Under the pieces are notes generated by a model. The model did no database searches and was not told where the DNA came from. It saw only the letters and a list, made by a program, of their open reading frames with translations. Made by a program: the position numbers and the translations under genes. Below, piece by piece: positions 49,846 through 61,479 of a DNA stretch of 64,000 nucleotides. The DNA comes from Rhododendron vialii (taxonomy: Eukaryota > Streptophyta > Magnoliopsida > Ericales > Ericaceae): contig NC_080557.1 of NCBI RefSeq assembly GCF_030253575.1, positions 15,786,001-15,850,000 of the forward strand. Direction: 5' to 3'. Position 1 is the first letter of the stretch. Each line of letters opens with the position of its first letter.

Positions 49846-50695
49846 CATGCATACAGCCCACTGTAATGTATAGCTATGTATATATTTTGAAACATTGTAT
49901 TCGTTAAGTCAACTCAAACATTGGATTTTCTTTTGTTTTGGAAAATACCTTTTCAACTGCTACCAAACACAGGAAAATAAAGACAAGAAGATTATTTGTT
50001 GCAAAAGTATTTAAACGAAAAATATTTTTAAGTACTAGAATATTTTACTTTGAAACAAATGGAACCTCAATTGCACAGGCCAGTAAGTATAAAAACAGTT
50101 CAGAATTTCACAAAATTTGCAGTTATTTGGGGCTTAAGAGATGAGAAGCAGACCTTATCGTTTCTTCTTTTCATTTTCCAATTTTCTCGAGCAATTATAC
50201 TTAACACCGGAGTAAAGTCACACTGTTGCACATCCGTGTGTGCAAAATGTCCCACATTCAACAGCTTTAAACGTCATATCATTTTCCAATCATTGAAGCA
50301 CCATCGTTGATTCCGCAGAAACATCGGGAAAAAAAAGTCTATTCAACCGAAAGACTATTTCATCATCATCATCTTCTTTCCTCGAGAACCAAACAGAGAA
50401 AATAGACAGATGAAGAACTGACCTAATTTAAGGCTGTTTGCAGTGAGTTGAAGCGCTTCTCGATTCCTGACTTCGGCATTACAGTTTGATTGCAGCATTT
50501 GCATCTGTGCAATTCCACTCTTTACGTCCTAAACAATAGAGCAAATTAGGCGTTTCAAATCCAGATTTGATTACAAGGGGAAACGACTCGGAATTCATTC
50601 GTGACGAAATGGTAAAGATGTATTGCGCATACATTGTATATCTGATCGAAAGAGGAAAGCAGCAAATCCATTTCCTCGTCGCTTGTTGCCGCCAT
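44885..50695 (-). CDS. Protein At-4/1-like coiled-coil protein, complete
   Basis: Eight exons on the minus strand: 50695-50633, 50528-50423, 46505-46450, 46301-46224, 45749-45676, 45590-45457, 45368-45273 and 45030-44885. Phases agree, giving 250 residues, close to plant At-4/1 proteins (about 250). The N-terminus MAATSDEEMDLLLSSFDQIY is diagnostic. The rest is heptad-rich coiled coil, for example QRLAKLYTGLLNKLADQ, LERRTSCQSLKEELETVRDD, DYAGKIEDLENQIR and ETLKQKIMKLRKENEVLKRQ. At-4/1 was described as a plant protein binding a tospovirus movement protein and linked to cell-to-cell transport. The intron after exon 5 starts with GC, not GT. The last exon may read through to VHGLKEG and stop, or use a GTACAT donor after KRQ. 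The 3.9-kb intron (46506-50422) holds a MITE. Confidence 0.9.
45884..46116. mobile_element. Stowaway-like MITE in an At-4/1 intron
   Basis: The left end TACTTGCTCCATCCCGTATT and the inverse of the right end (TATTCCCTTCGTCCCGTCTT) share CCCGT(A/C)TTGTTTGT. TA flanks are present. Length 233 bp. The termini are somewhat eroded compared with the element at 12367. Confidence 0.6.
46506..49508 (-). other. Second intron of At-4/1, left part
   Basis: Large intron with no coding feature. AATTGTTTGGGTAATTAAAG plus ATATAGAT occurs at about 46946 and 47560, a dispersed direct repeat. The plus-strand 114-codon frame at 48475 is not supported by any domain. Confidence 0.4.
49509..50067. mobile_element. 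MITE with 31-bp terminal repeats, carrying a CT microsatellite
   Basis: The left end AGGCTCCGTTTGTTTCGGTG and the inverse of the right end (AGGTTCCATTTGTTTCAAAG) match at most positions and both continue TAAAATATTTT. This 'GGCTCCGTTTGTTT' terminus is widespread in plant MITEs. A 90-bp CT run (about 49750-49841) lies inside. A target duplication was not obvious. Confidence 0.65.
49750..49841. repeat. Long CT microsatellite
   Basis: About 45 uninterrupted CT dinucleotides. Ser-Leu repeat frames across it are artefacts. Confidence 0.95.
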
Positions 50696-51644
50696 TTCTT
50701 CTTTTTCAAACTCTCGATCTCTTTCTCTCCCTCCCTTCCTTTGAGACCCCTTCCCTTTCCTAGTATGTTTTAAACCTGAACTTTTAGGCCAAGTTCTGCT
50801 AATATTTTTAATTTTTTTAATTTAATTTTTTCATATTCGGTAGTTTTGCGCTTTTTTTTTTTTGAATTATTGAATCTGAAAAATAAAAAATTATGAATTT
50901 CAGCCAATTTCTTTTTATAATATCTAAGATAAAGTCCAAAAAACTGTCCTTCAATAGTTTTAAATTTTTTGGGGTAAAAGTCATAGAAACTCATAGCTGA
51001 TTTTAGAATGTATAATCTTTCAATCTCTATAATTCGAATAATGTCGAGATCAAGATCAGATTCATTACATTCAATTTGCATTTTTTGTTTTATAAATATC
51101 GTAGCGCGTATAATCTATAACGGATGGGAAATTCTAGATTTTCTTTAAAATCGAACAACTCTATCAATTGTGTGTAATCGATTATGTATGATGCATCACC
51201 TACTACAAATCTCCACTCCCTACCTCAACAAAATTCCCCCCATTATTTGGACTTGAATTTTGAAAGTTACTCCCACACTATTTTCGCAACTTCATAAATT
51301 TAAAATCTTATTAACAATAAATCTCTTATTAGATGGTGCTCCTACCCAATCTGATTCAACAAAGACTTCAACAAGCAAATGACCACTAGCTCGATACCAC
51401 AAGCCATGATTTAGATAAGCCTTGAAATACTTTAAAATTAGAGAGAAAAAAATACTCTTCCTTATGTGGAAGTCTATGTGCAAATATAAACTCACTCACC
51501 ACTAATGAAAGCAAACGAATTATCGAAAGTGTCACCGGTAAGATAAGTTGAAATTAACATCGATGATAATTGTCATGATAGAGAATCAACTCTTCGATCA
51601 ACACAAAGTTTAATGTTGGGATCCAGAGGTATACCCAGAGCCGG

Positions 51645-51760
51645 CCCAGGCACAAGGCCCACGAGGCCTGGTCCTTGGGCATCCCCGAGATGCCCAATTT
51701 TTGGGGCATCCCAATTTTTTTTAGTATTTGGGTTGGGTAGAACCCTTTTTAGGAAAGGTT
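51645..51760. repeat. GGGCCGGCCC dispersed repeat, copy 2
   Basis: GAGCCGGCCCAGGCACAAGG and CACGAGGCCTGGTCCTTGGG, then GGGGCATCCC. The same family as the copy at 36207. Confidence 0.45.
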
Positions 51761-52139
51761 TAGTCTAAGTTTTAGAAGCAAGGCCCAGTCTCTAGAGCAT
51801 TGGTACTGAGGCAGTAAGACTTTCTATTTATAAAAGATTATTTGCCTTCATTGTTTCCTTCAACTAGAAATGTTGGACTATAGGTGAGAGACTTTGTTTT
51901 GCAACTTATTTGTCTCACATTGACATAGCAAAGACTTAATTGGCAAAGTGCTCACCTATAAAGCCTTCTACTCCACCTATTCCACTTGCTCACAGAGTGG
52001 TTGCACTTGAAAGCAACACGTGGGCAACAAGTATCGGAATTAAAATTAAAATCGTATTGAAAGAAAATTTCAAATTTTGAAATATGTATGTATGCATTAC
52101 TAGTTAAAAGGATTTAATACTATAGTTTTAGTATTATAT

Positions 52140-52312
52140 AAAATTTTGGGCCGGCCCTAAGTATACCCAAATATCTAAAATTTTGGGCCGGCCCTGAGTA
52201 TACCCAAATATCTTGGGCCAGCCCTGAGTATACCCACAAGTTTTGATCCGGAAAATTATATCTAAATATCTTGGGCCGGCCCTGAGTATACCCACAAGTT
52301 TTGATCCCGAAA
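52140..52312. repeat. Tandem repeat of GGGCCGGCCCTGAGTATACC
   Basis: Four irregular copies of TTGGGCCGGCCCTGAGTATA followed by CCCAAATATCT or CCCACAAGTTTTGATCC. The unit is about 36-60 bp and looks like local amplification of the edge of the family seen at 51645. Confidence 0.75.
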
Positions 52313-53350
52313 ATTAAATCCATCATCATATTCTCCTCATACCCGACCGGGTATTATATAAAATTCCTACTGCTATTAGGTTAGAAAATGACCACTCCTT
52401 CGGATTGGGTATAATGGATATGAGCATAAATGACATCCTTTTTTATTGTCTTTGTTTTCCTTTTTTGGCACCTCTCTATTTCGACTAATTATTCAGCGCT
52501 CCTGAATTGCCATGTGGCATTACTAATCATTTAAGTGCTTTCGAACTGTCATGTGGCATTATTAATCATTTACATAGGCGACAAATTATGCGTACGTAGC
52601 GATAAATTATGCGATAAAAACATTACCATATACTTTTGTTAGGTGATTGAGAGATAAAGAATGACTCACATTATGTGTTAATGATATTTGATGAGAATTG
52701 ATTTTTAATTTTGCCACAGGCAAAATCACTCCCCTATTTTATTGCGAAAAATACCACATAATAACGTTACACGGAACTCCGAAAGTATACCAAATAATTT
52801 GCACGAAGAATTCATTTTAAATCCGAATAGTTGATAAAACTATTGGAGGGCTGTGATCGAGCCCCTGCACCCATGCACTACAGGTTTTCGAATCCCCCCT
52901 TTTGTACTTCGACAAAAAACGAGGATTCTACTTCTTCCTTTGGCGGTGGAGTATTAAATGCTCGCCACCTGCCTCGTCGATGCCCTCGGCATGTCTCGCC
53001 AGTCCTACGATGCCCGCCGCCTCTTCAACTGGCGGAAGGGCGGACCCCAAACCGGACCCAACGCCGGGAACTTCGCCCTCGTTGCCGCCGAGGTTGGTTT
53101 TAATATGCCAAATCTTGATTTGTTATTATAACTCAAGTGTCCGAACCAGTTTATGCTCATCTAATATTTATATTTTATTTTTGGTAACTCACCTAATATG
53201 TTTCTAGTTATCTCTATGTTTTTGTGGTTTTTATTACCTCGCATTTGTTATTGTTATCACCGAGAAGGGTTTAAATATCGACCGCTACTTGGACCGCCAC
53301 AGCCTCTTGAGGTGCTACACCCGATTCCCGCTACTTATCATTTGACACTC

Positions 53351-53925
53351 CCATAAAAAACTTTATATCTTTCTCAAAACCAATTGACAAAGAGTGAAGA
53401 GGTCCCAAATGTTATTAAGTGATCATCCATTCCACTCCTAAGCAATGTCGGACTTTATTCCCTTAGCATTCCCCTTCACGTGCATGTAGCCTCTTTATGG
53501 GTCTATCATCGTGCAGCCTTTTTGCTTGTCTGTCATTGCGGGATTGGGGATTGTAAATTTTTAAAATATGGGGTGGAATGGGGAGTGCAATTTTGTTCAC
53601 CCTCCTTAAAAGATGGTGAACATTACCCTCCCTCTTATTGGTTGAAATGGTGTGGATCCCACTACAAAGTGATGTCATGCTTACCATGCAATACACTTTT
53701 TGGTAAACATGACATCACTTTGTGGTGGGATCCATATCATTTCAACCACTCCATATCATTTCAACCAATAAGAAGGAGGGTAATGTTCACCCTCTTATAC
53801 CATGCGGAAAACTTTACATCTATTTCAAAATCAATTGACAATAAGTGGAAAGGTCCCAAAGGTTATTAAGTGATCACCCATTCCACTTTTAAGCAATGTG
53901 GGACTTTATTTCCTTAGCGACTCCC
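53351..53925. repeat. Direct repeats of about 115 bp around a MITE
   Basis: Copies at 53351-53462 and 53806-53925 share CAATTGACAA, GAGGTCCCAAATGTTATTAA-like sequence, CATTCCACT and AGCAATGT(C/G)GGACTTTATT. They could be the LTRs of an old TRIM or a segmental duplication. No primer-binding site was recognised between them. Confidence 0.55.
53615..53792. mobile_element. Foldback MITE
   Basis: The left arm GGTGAACATTACCCTCCCTC, then TTATTGGTTGAAATGG and GTGGATCCCACTACAAAGTG, is the near-exact inverse of the right arm (CACTTTGTGGTGGGATCCAT ... AGGAGGGTAATGTTCACC). A short duplication CCATATCATTTCAACCA occurs in the right arm. Confidence 0.8.
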
Positions 53926-54924
53926 GCTATAGCTATTTAAAACCTTGTTGCTATGTGTCCCAAAAGCATTTTTTAAACCTTGATCACCACATCCCTAGAT
54001 TGTGGAATGTCACTTATTCGGTGAAGTGCACCTCCCCGCTTTCTCACCTATGTCGGGATATGTAAACTTTTGTCCTTGTATCATGCTCCCTTTTTATATG
54101 CTTTCTCTTTCCTTTGAATTTATCGTTTTATCGTTTTACCATTTTACTAGTTTGTTTTTTGGTAGAAGTGCACAAATCAATTTCTTTGTATTTATACATA
54201 TTTTTTTGGGCCATTTGGTTATTGCAAATGTGCATTGCGCAACTAGAAATTGTGTAATTCATCGACTAGATTGTTTGCATGTTCTCTTTTGTTTGTACCA
54301 TGGGGCAATATAAAAGCTGTATCTTATGCATTTCTTTGAAGACATAATTGAAATTCTTTGATCACTTCGTTCGTTACACATGATTGTCGAACTTTAAATG
54401 TTTTGTGTTCAATACGCATAAAGAGAAAAAGAAGTGAATCCGTTCATTGATAAGTTTATTATACTTTCTTCGATTGTTGGAATGAATCTTGCTCATCTAA
54501 ATAGACAAAATGTGGATTAGCTCATTTACAAATAGACGATGTTTGAATTAATCAAACCTAAAAACGATGATTTGGCTAGCTATTCAAATGTTCCTCTATT
54601 CCTTTTCCTCTTCTTGTTGTTTCTAAGGCCTTGACATGGTTAATTTGTTTCTAAGGCCTTGACATGGTTAATTGATACAAATCAAATAAGTCGAGATTAG
54701 TTTCTTGCTAATGACAGTTCTGATAATATTTTTTCGAAAGTACCAGAGAAAAATAATGACAGTTCTGATAATACTTGAAAGATCATCACACTAAATGAAG
54801 GGTACATTTAAATTATTTAATCAACAGGAGGAAAGAAAAACTTATATTTGCATGTTATTTGATATGTTTTAGTAAGTGATGGATAGAGAAAAAGAGTATA
54901 CCTTTTTATGTGTTTTTTTTTTTA

Positions 54925-55015
54925 CCTCGTGAGAGGGAGGAAAAAGATTCATGTAGCCGACCCCAAGTGATTGGGACATAAGGCTTGGTTTGGTTCGTGA
55001 AAGGGAGGGTTTGTG
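54925..55015 (+). mobile_element. Au-like SINE 3' fragment
   Basis: CATGTAGCCGACCCCAAGTG followed by ATTGGGACATAAGGCTTGG and GTTTGGTT matches the well-known 3' end of plant Au SINEs (GTAGCCGACCCC..TTGGGAT..AAGGCTT). The tRNA-like head is not convincing, so it is truncated or diverged. Confidence 0.6.
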
Positions 55016-57570
55016 TTCAACCAAAATATGCATTAAACTCTTATTATGCTTAGACTTCTTAGTTGCACGAAGCGGGAGCGGGGGAGCAATGATCATAGAA
55101 GTGTGGGAGCGCCGTTGGGAGCGTTAGGAAAAATTATAAAAGTTATAGATATTTTTATGTATTTTAATATAGTTAAATGTCCAATTTTTTTTATTTATTC
55201 TACCACTTAAATTGCAAAACACAAAAATATTTATAATTTTAATATGTGATTCCAGCTGGGGCGGGAGCGAGATCGGTGGCGGAGGACTATAGGAGCTCCT
55301 ATTTCGAGACGGGGAGCGTTTACCAATAATACATGAATATATGTAATGCAAGTAAATATTATTATGCGTCATTCATGTTAATTGCAAAGATTGTCTTAGT
55401 GACTAAGTAATATTATAGTTATATCAAGTAATTGAGCAAATTTAAGTTAATATTTTTATAATATCTTATCATTATTTGGTCTCTCTCTTTTATTTTTGTT
55501 TCTTTTGGGATTTATACACCTAAGAGGTTCTTTCCTAGTTGGGAGCGGGTTCCTCAATGGGAGCGAGGTTCCCAGGAAGGAGCACGGAAGCGAGGTTCCG
55601 AGGTGGATTCGCCACCCACATAGGAGGTTCCTGCAACTAATCTCTTATGTCCTTTGCTTTGAAATAATCATGAAAATTTAGCGAGTTCCATCCCTGCTTG
55701 TAGAAATAAATTGGTTATGGTATGTACGACTGAAGGTGGTTGTGTCGCAGGCAGCTATTTTGTAGGTACTAAATAAAGATAGCTTGGTCGGCAAAGTTAG
55801 AACTGAAATCCGTCCACTGGATTTGTTGGGGTTATCACAATGATCTGTTCCCTGTTACTCATTAACAGGTGTTGCAGAACAGGCAGGGCTCGACTTCTGG
55901 TGTACTAACCATTATGGGATTAAATGAGTTGCTTGATCGTCTAGCGTCAAGCGAGAACAGGTAAACCACTCCTGATGTTTGTAGGTGGTTATGAGTCGGT
56001 GGTTCTGGAATGTTGATCTTGTTATACAGTTCCCTGTATTTTAATTTGAACCCACTGATTTTTTTTCTTTTCATGGAGTTAGTTACTGATCAAGAGCAGA
56101 TTTCCATGCGTCTTTGGCGTCTGAATACCATTTATTTTGTTGTATGCTGATACTTTGCTAACAGTCAATGGCCTTTTCTGATGTTTTGACTTAGGGGTTG
56201 TAAAGGAGTAGGCTATGGCTATGTAAACAGCTTCAAATCGTGTAGCCAGACGCAGTTCTTTTCCGTCTTTGGAAGTCCCACTTGTGTACCTTCGTTTGGA
56301 AAATCTAAAAGTTGATCATCACCTTTTCAGTTTTTCTCTACTTCCTAAATTGTTTAAAAGTACAATTCAATGGCCCAAACAGTATTCCAATAAATCGGCT
56401 ACTTTTGTGAAGTTGTCATTCAAAGAGAACTTTGCCCATGGTCAACCATCTGGGAGTAACATTTTGGATGCCCTGAACTGAATCATGATCTAGGGGATAA
56501 AATATGTACAATTTGTTTAAGATGCAATGCATGCTCACAGGGAGAAAAAGGCGTGATACTTACGGTCTCTCGAATTGATTGTTTCATAGGGTATCTACTC
56601 CAGTACTTTTCTCAATTGGACCTTTCATCTCCAAAATTTCTGATTGTGAAATTTCAAAGTCTTAAAACCCATTCACTTTCCAGACCCAATTTGTACTTGG
56701 AAATATTAATGTTTCATGCAAGTCATAACCTGATTTTATGTGTAATTTGCTTATGGACTTACACATTCAATGAATAAGTATGGTTTTACTTGGCCAAAAT
56801 TTCTGGAGGTTATTCACCTAAGTGAATTCTGTTGAAGAATCTCCTACTAATTCTCTCTTCCTTTTCTTTGACCCTTCCCCCTGTCCCGGACTTCAAGCCT
56901 CTTATTCTCTTCTCCTTCACGATGAACATTGAGCACTTGAGAAATTAATTTATTTCAATTTACAGTGTAAATAGCTTGTCACATTTGATCCAACCTCTCA
57001 CACAATAGTGAGTCCCTTATAACTGTTGCCAGGACATAGACCATGCCGAATGCAGGTTTCACAGATTACTCCAGGAACATACTTCTCCAGATCTGCAAAA
57101 ACTTGTCAGTAAAATGTTTCAAAATGCCATGTAGTTGTTGCCTTGCATTGTAACCGTATTATTTCCTAGTCTATTCAAGAGAGTATTTTTTGTCGGAAAT
57201 CCTTCTAAATTGTGGTTCTCGTCACGCTGATTTCTAGCTTATTTTTTTTTCGTGTAGTACACTTTCCAATTGTGGAAGCAGAGCGGAGAAGATTTCTGTT
57301 CTTTCTGATCTGATCAAGGAAACTAGTGCACAGGAAATGAGGTGGATTATAATGATAATTCTGAAAGGTTGTTCCTATTTGTAATCATGATTACACGGTG
57401 TTGCCCTTCTAACATGTTCAAGCAATTAAACTTTTGTCTTTTCACTTTCTCTCTCTGCTCTCCCCCTTCATGAATTTCATCCTGATGCTGAAGACTTGTT
57501 CAATGTCACCTGTGACTTGAAGCTAGTATGTGAAAAATTAAGAGATCGAAATGAACGGCATAAACGCCAG

Positions 57571-59926
57571 GTTTGTTCAAGTCTTGGAGTGGTTCTTTTT
57601 AACATGGGAATCCTGTAGCCAGTTGCCACAGATGTATTGTCTGGTGTTATTAACTTTTAAACGTGTTATTCTGCCTTCATTGTGAGGGTAAAATTCTGTC
57701 CATTTCTTTGCCCTTTTATTGTAGTAGATAATATCACGTAGTTCACTCTTTATTGAGGAGGTTTGTTATTCAACCATGCTCTCATGATGTTTCTTATCAT
57801 GTGTATTAAAGTTGGGATACATTTCTTTATGCTGCAGTTAATTTGGAGCTCCTGAGCTGTCTCTTATTGTTTTGGGATGTCAAGACTATATTTTGACAAG
57901 TTATGTTTTGCTTTGGATAAAAAATGCTTAGAATTGAGCTATTTTGCGATTCTAACCTTCTTTATTTACCTTTTAGCTGTCCAAGTCTTATCATCTCGTA
58001 AACTACTAGGATAGTGGAGGGATATCACTAAATTTTACCACATATGGAAGATTCTCCATTGTCTAATGACATTCTACTGTGCAATGTCGACTTTGCGCCC
58101 TAACTTTGTCTTCTATGAATGCGGAGAGTAGGGGTTACTATGATTTACATGACTTGGGTTGTTGACCTAAAGGCCCTAATTCTTCATTACGGGTAATATC
58201 ATTTTAAATGTCTATACTATAAGGGGAGCCTTCCATTGTTTCATTTAGATTTCAATTGAAGCAAATTGGATCCTGTACTTTTAACTGTTCAACAACGTCC
58301 ATCCAGAAACCCCATTAGGGATTCGGACGTGAAAAACAACTGTGAAGTCTATGTGGATGTTGAATTTACGTGCAGTCCATGTGCAGAGAGATCCCGAAGT
58401 TTACAATCTTAAAATGTTGAATGCAAATTCTAAAGGCCCCAATCACATAATTATAATGGACAACGCATTACTTCCAAATAACTTGTGCTTAAGCTTTTCG
58501 GTGGCTCCAACAAGTTATTGGGCTAGTGGAGGGTGGGTTGTTACAAATTTTATCAGAGAAAAGCCCCGCTCTTCATGGTGGGAGCTGAGTACTACAGCAT
58601 TGCCACTAGGAGAAGGCTGGTGGCCATGTGTGGCGCAATGAGAATGCTGTGGATTTTGACACCCTAATCCCACTTTGGTGGGTTAGAAGAGGAGTGCAGG
58701 ATAGTAACTTGGGCTTAAGTATTTTAGGCCATGTTGTTAGGCTCTAACAAGTTACTCGGCCCGTGGTATACACGGGTGGTTGATCCAAGTTAATTGGTAG
58801 TAACGGGTGATCCATTATATATCCTTCATGCTTCTCCTAACCCAGCAATATGGGATTGGGGTATCACACATTTGGTCAAAGAAAGCTGTGTAGCTTTGAC
58901 CATTAGGGCTTTAATGGAAAAAGAACATGTCAAAACCTTGATAACAAAATCTAAATTGTACGGTGATGCAATGCATAGTGATTTATCTATGTTTTCCTTC
59001 TGTTTCATCAAGTTAAGAGTTCAGCGTCTATCTTCATTCTTAAATTATGGAATTTTCTTATGTACTCAACTTAGTTAAAAAGGAAATTACAGCCTTCGAA
59101 ATGAAATTGCCGATGCAAAATGATAAAGCCAATCGAAAGTACATATGGCTCATTTCCCTGTGATAGTTATGTTTGGAAAACAATTTGTTTCCTAGGCTTT
59201 TATCGGAGTGAAGATGGAGTTATCTTTATATACATTTTTGGGAGTGCAGTTTCTAGTTTGAGCACTAAGATTGAGCAAGAAACTGCAGATCGCTTTAGGC
59301 CTCCATGGAAAAATGGTTCACTTAATAGTTTGGTTTTGGGTGGTCTTTTTTTGTGGGGATACTTCATAAGCAAGTTTGTTTCAGTGCCATACAGTAACTC
59401 TGGACTGATCCCTCTGTAACGTGATGGTAGTAGCATCACATAGTTAAAGCAGAGTAGCAGACATTCTTCCCCCATGGTTGCTTCCCAATGCCTACCAAAA
59501 CCAAACTGCCTACATTGGTCTATTTCTTTAGACATTTTTCCCATTCATAAATCTGCTAGAAGAACTCCACAGGGTGGGGATGTGCAGCATTTGGAAAGTT
59601 GGAAAATAAACATGGATAGATATTGACACATTTCTTCAATAGAATACCTATTGATACAAATTATGAGGAATGGGTAACAATTGAAAACAGAGGCTGTTCA
59701 AAAAAAAAAAAAAATGAAAACAGAGACACAGAACATATTGTATGTACGTAGATTTGTCTAAACTTTATTGACAAAATTATATGTCCTGGAGGAAAATGTC
59801 AAATGTTGTATGATGGGATGCATGAAAGTGGAAGAACGTATGTAGATACATATGTAGCTACCATGAGCCTTTATCATAGTTTGGATTAGCTATTGATAGT
59901 TTGACATAATTTCCATTGCAATTTAG
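57571..59926 (+). other. LIG4 intron of 2.4 kb
   Basis: No coding homology. TAACTTG(T/G)GCTTAAG followed about 25-45 bases later by CAAGTTA(T/C)T(G/C)GGC occurs near 58480 and 58708, suggesting eroded LTR-like direct repeats. Confidence 0.4.
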
Positions 59927-61184
59927 GATATCGAAGTTGGAAAACCTATGTGCCCGCAACTAGCTATGAGAGTTGGTAATGCAAACACTGCATGGAAAAA
60001 GATTTGGCTTTTGATTTAGTTCAATGTAATCGAATATGATCTAAAAGTCATATCCTTGATTTTATATGTATGCGTTATGATTTCTAAACTAGGATGATGA
60101 TGATGTTGTAGAGACAGTTTTTAGGAACTTCATAATAGGACGAATTACGGATTCTATTCTTAACGCCCATTTGTTTTTTCTTTCACATGCATCTTTTATT
60201 TACTTGCTCTCTTTCATTTGAAATATGTGGCTTGTTCACGCAATTCAGTGTCCTAGCTCCACTGAACAATTTTGCTGACTATACTTTCTTGCTTCCGTCT
60301 AGGTTCATGGGAAGGAAGTAGTCATCGAGTGCAAATTTGATGGTGACCGCATTCAAATCCATAAAAATGGACAAGAGATACACTTCTTCTCGAGGTAGTT
60401 GCTGCCTGATAGTTGCAAACCTGTTGAAATCTGGTTTGATTTTATTTCTGATATAGTTCTGTTGGTCAGGTTATTCCATAATTTTGGAGTTTTCAGGCAT
60501 GAACTGTAGGGTTCACCCATATGTTAAGCAACTTTTTCTTTTCTTGCTCTTTTTTGGTATGTGATAGGGTATTAGGTTAGAAAAGTGAAAAATCTCGTTC
60601 CTATTTAGGAATCCTAGTCCAAGTTGGTGTAAGGATTCTCACACTGGTGTAATGCCTTTAACTCAATGGGGATGATCTTTACATACTTTCAGAGCTTCGG
60701 AACTTTCATTCAGATTTTTGATGCTATTAAACCAAGGGTTGATGCAAATGGCTTCTAGACTTGCCTTCTTTTTGCTGCTTCTCTTCAAAGTTTGAACCCT
60801 TTGAAGCAAGGACCTTATTCGCATTGGTTGCCTTTAGTTCCATTTCTGGAATTTGAGTACCCACTAAGAAAAGAGAATTCTTTTTGTAGACCAAGTATGT
60901 GATGGATCTCTGTCAACTGAACTGTTTTCATTTTAACAACTCTGAAGATTTTAGATGTACTCTACAACTATGGCACTCATGCAGGAACTTTCTTGACCAC
61001 CCTGAATATGGGCATTCCGTGACAGATGTTATAATGCAAAATGTTCTTGTTCACAGGTACTAACTATATCATTATCATGTTCATACTAAATGTAGTATTT
61101 GCAAGTGAACACTTGCTGATTGTATCCTTCCTTTCCGTGGTGGTCACTTCTGGATATGGTGTTGCATCTTCAGGAGTATGTATT

Positions 61185-61479
61185 TGTTAAGATACTAACT
61201 GTCCTAAAAGGTTAAGTTGTTAGGAATAGGACATGGGCCTAACATTGTATATCAAGCTATCTAATATCCTCCCTCACGTGCAACCCCGTCTTGCACGTGG
61301 AGATGCAAACATCAACACATATTGCGATAGAATGCAGAGGGGAGAAAATGCAAATAGAGAGACTTGACCCAAGACCTCTCTCCACTTGTTGAGCTCTGAT
61401 ACCATGTTAAGTTACCAATTGTCCCAAAAGCTTAAGCTGTTAGGAAATGGGCCCACAATGTATATCAAGCTATCTAATA
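61185..61479 (-). mobile_element. TRIM retrotransposon (295 bp) with LTRs, primer-binding site and target duplication
   Basis: LTR-like direct repeats lie at 61185-61266 and 61405-61479 (TGTTAAG...; CAAGCTATCTAATA). Adjacent to the right LTR on the minus strand is TGGTATCAGAGCTC (61404-61391), the initiator Met tRNA primer-binding site. Adjacent to the left LTR is the purine tract TGAGGGAGGA (61276-61267). GTATT flanks both sides (61180-61184, 61480-61484). Nothing is coded, so it would depend on another element's proteins. It sits in the intron before the exon carrying the TGA stop. Confidence 0.9.

Larger units (their letters stand above)
50700..52957. other. Spacer between At-4/1 and the LIG4 locus
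   Basis: Mostly AT-rich. Contains the GGGCCGGCCC-type repeats at 51645-51760 and 52140-52310. I searched for an N-terminal DNA ligase IV exon on the plus strand and found none. The At-4/1 promoter should lie in the first few hundred bases. Confidence 0.45.
53093..55868 (+). other. First intron of the LIG4 locus, repeat-rich
   Basis: Contains two direct repeats around a foldback MITE (53351-53925), a 28-bp tandem duplication (TTTCTAAGGCCTTGACATGG, about 54626-54674), a SINE fragment, and GGGAGCG-rich sequence near 55075-55320 and 55540-55600. Confidence 0.5.

Noticed and set aside
49630..49907. Ser-Leu repeat ORFs
   Set aside because: Translation of the 90-bp CT microsatellite.
52831..53207. 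Alternate-frame ORFs over the first ligase IV exon, and a possible upstream extension YFDKKRGFY
   Set aside because: The true frame is the one starting at 52958 (MLATCLVDALGMSR). The upstream YFDKKRG loosely recalls the LDRERG region of LIG4 but is in another frame and is not supported further.
53351..53925. CRISPR-like or phage-like arrays anywhere in the window
   Set aside because: Repeats seen are eukaryotic minisatellites, MITE arms or LTRs; no regular spacer structure exists and the gene content is plant nuclear.
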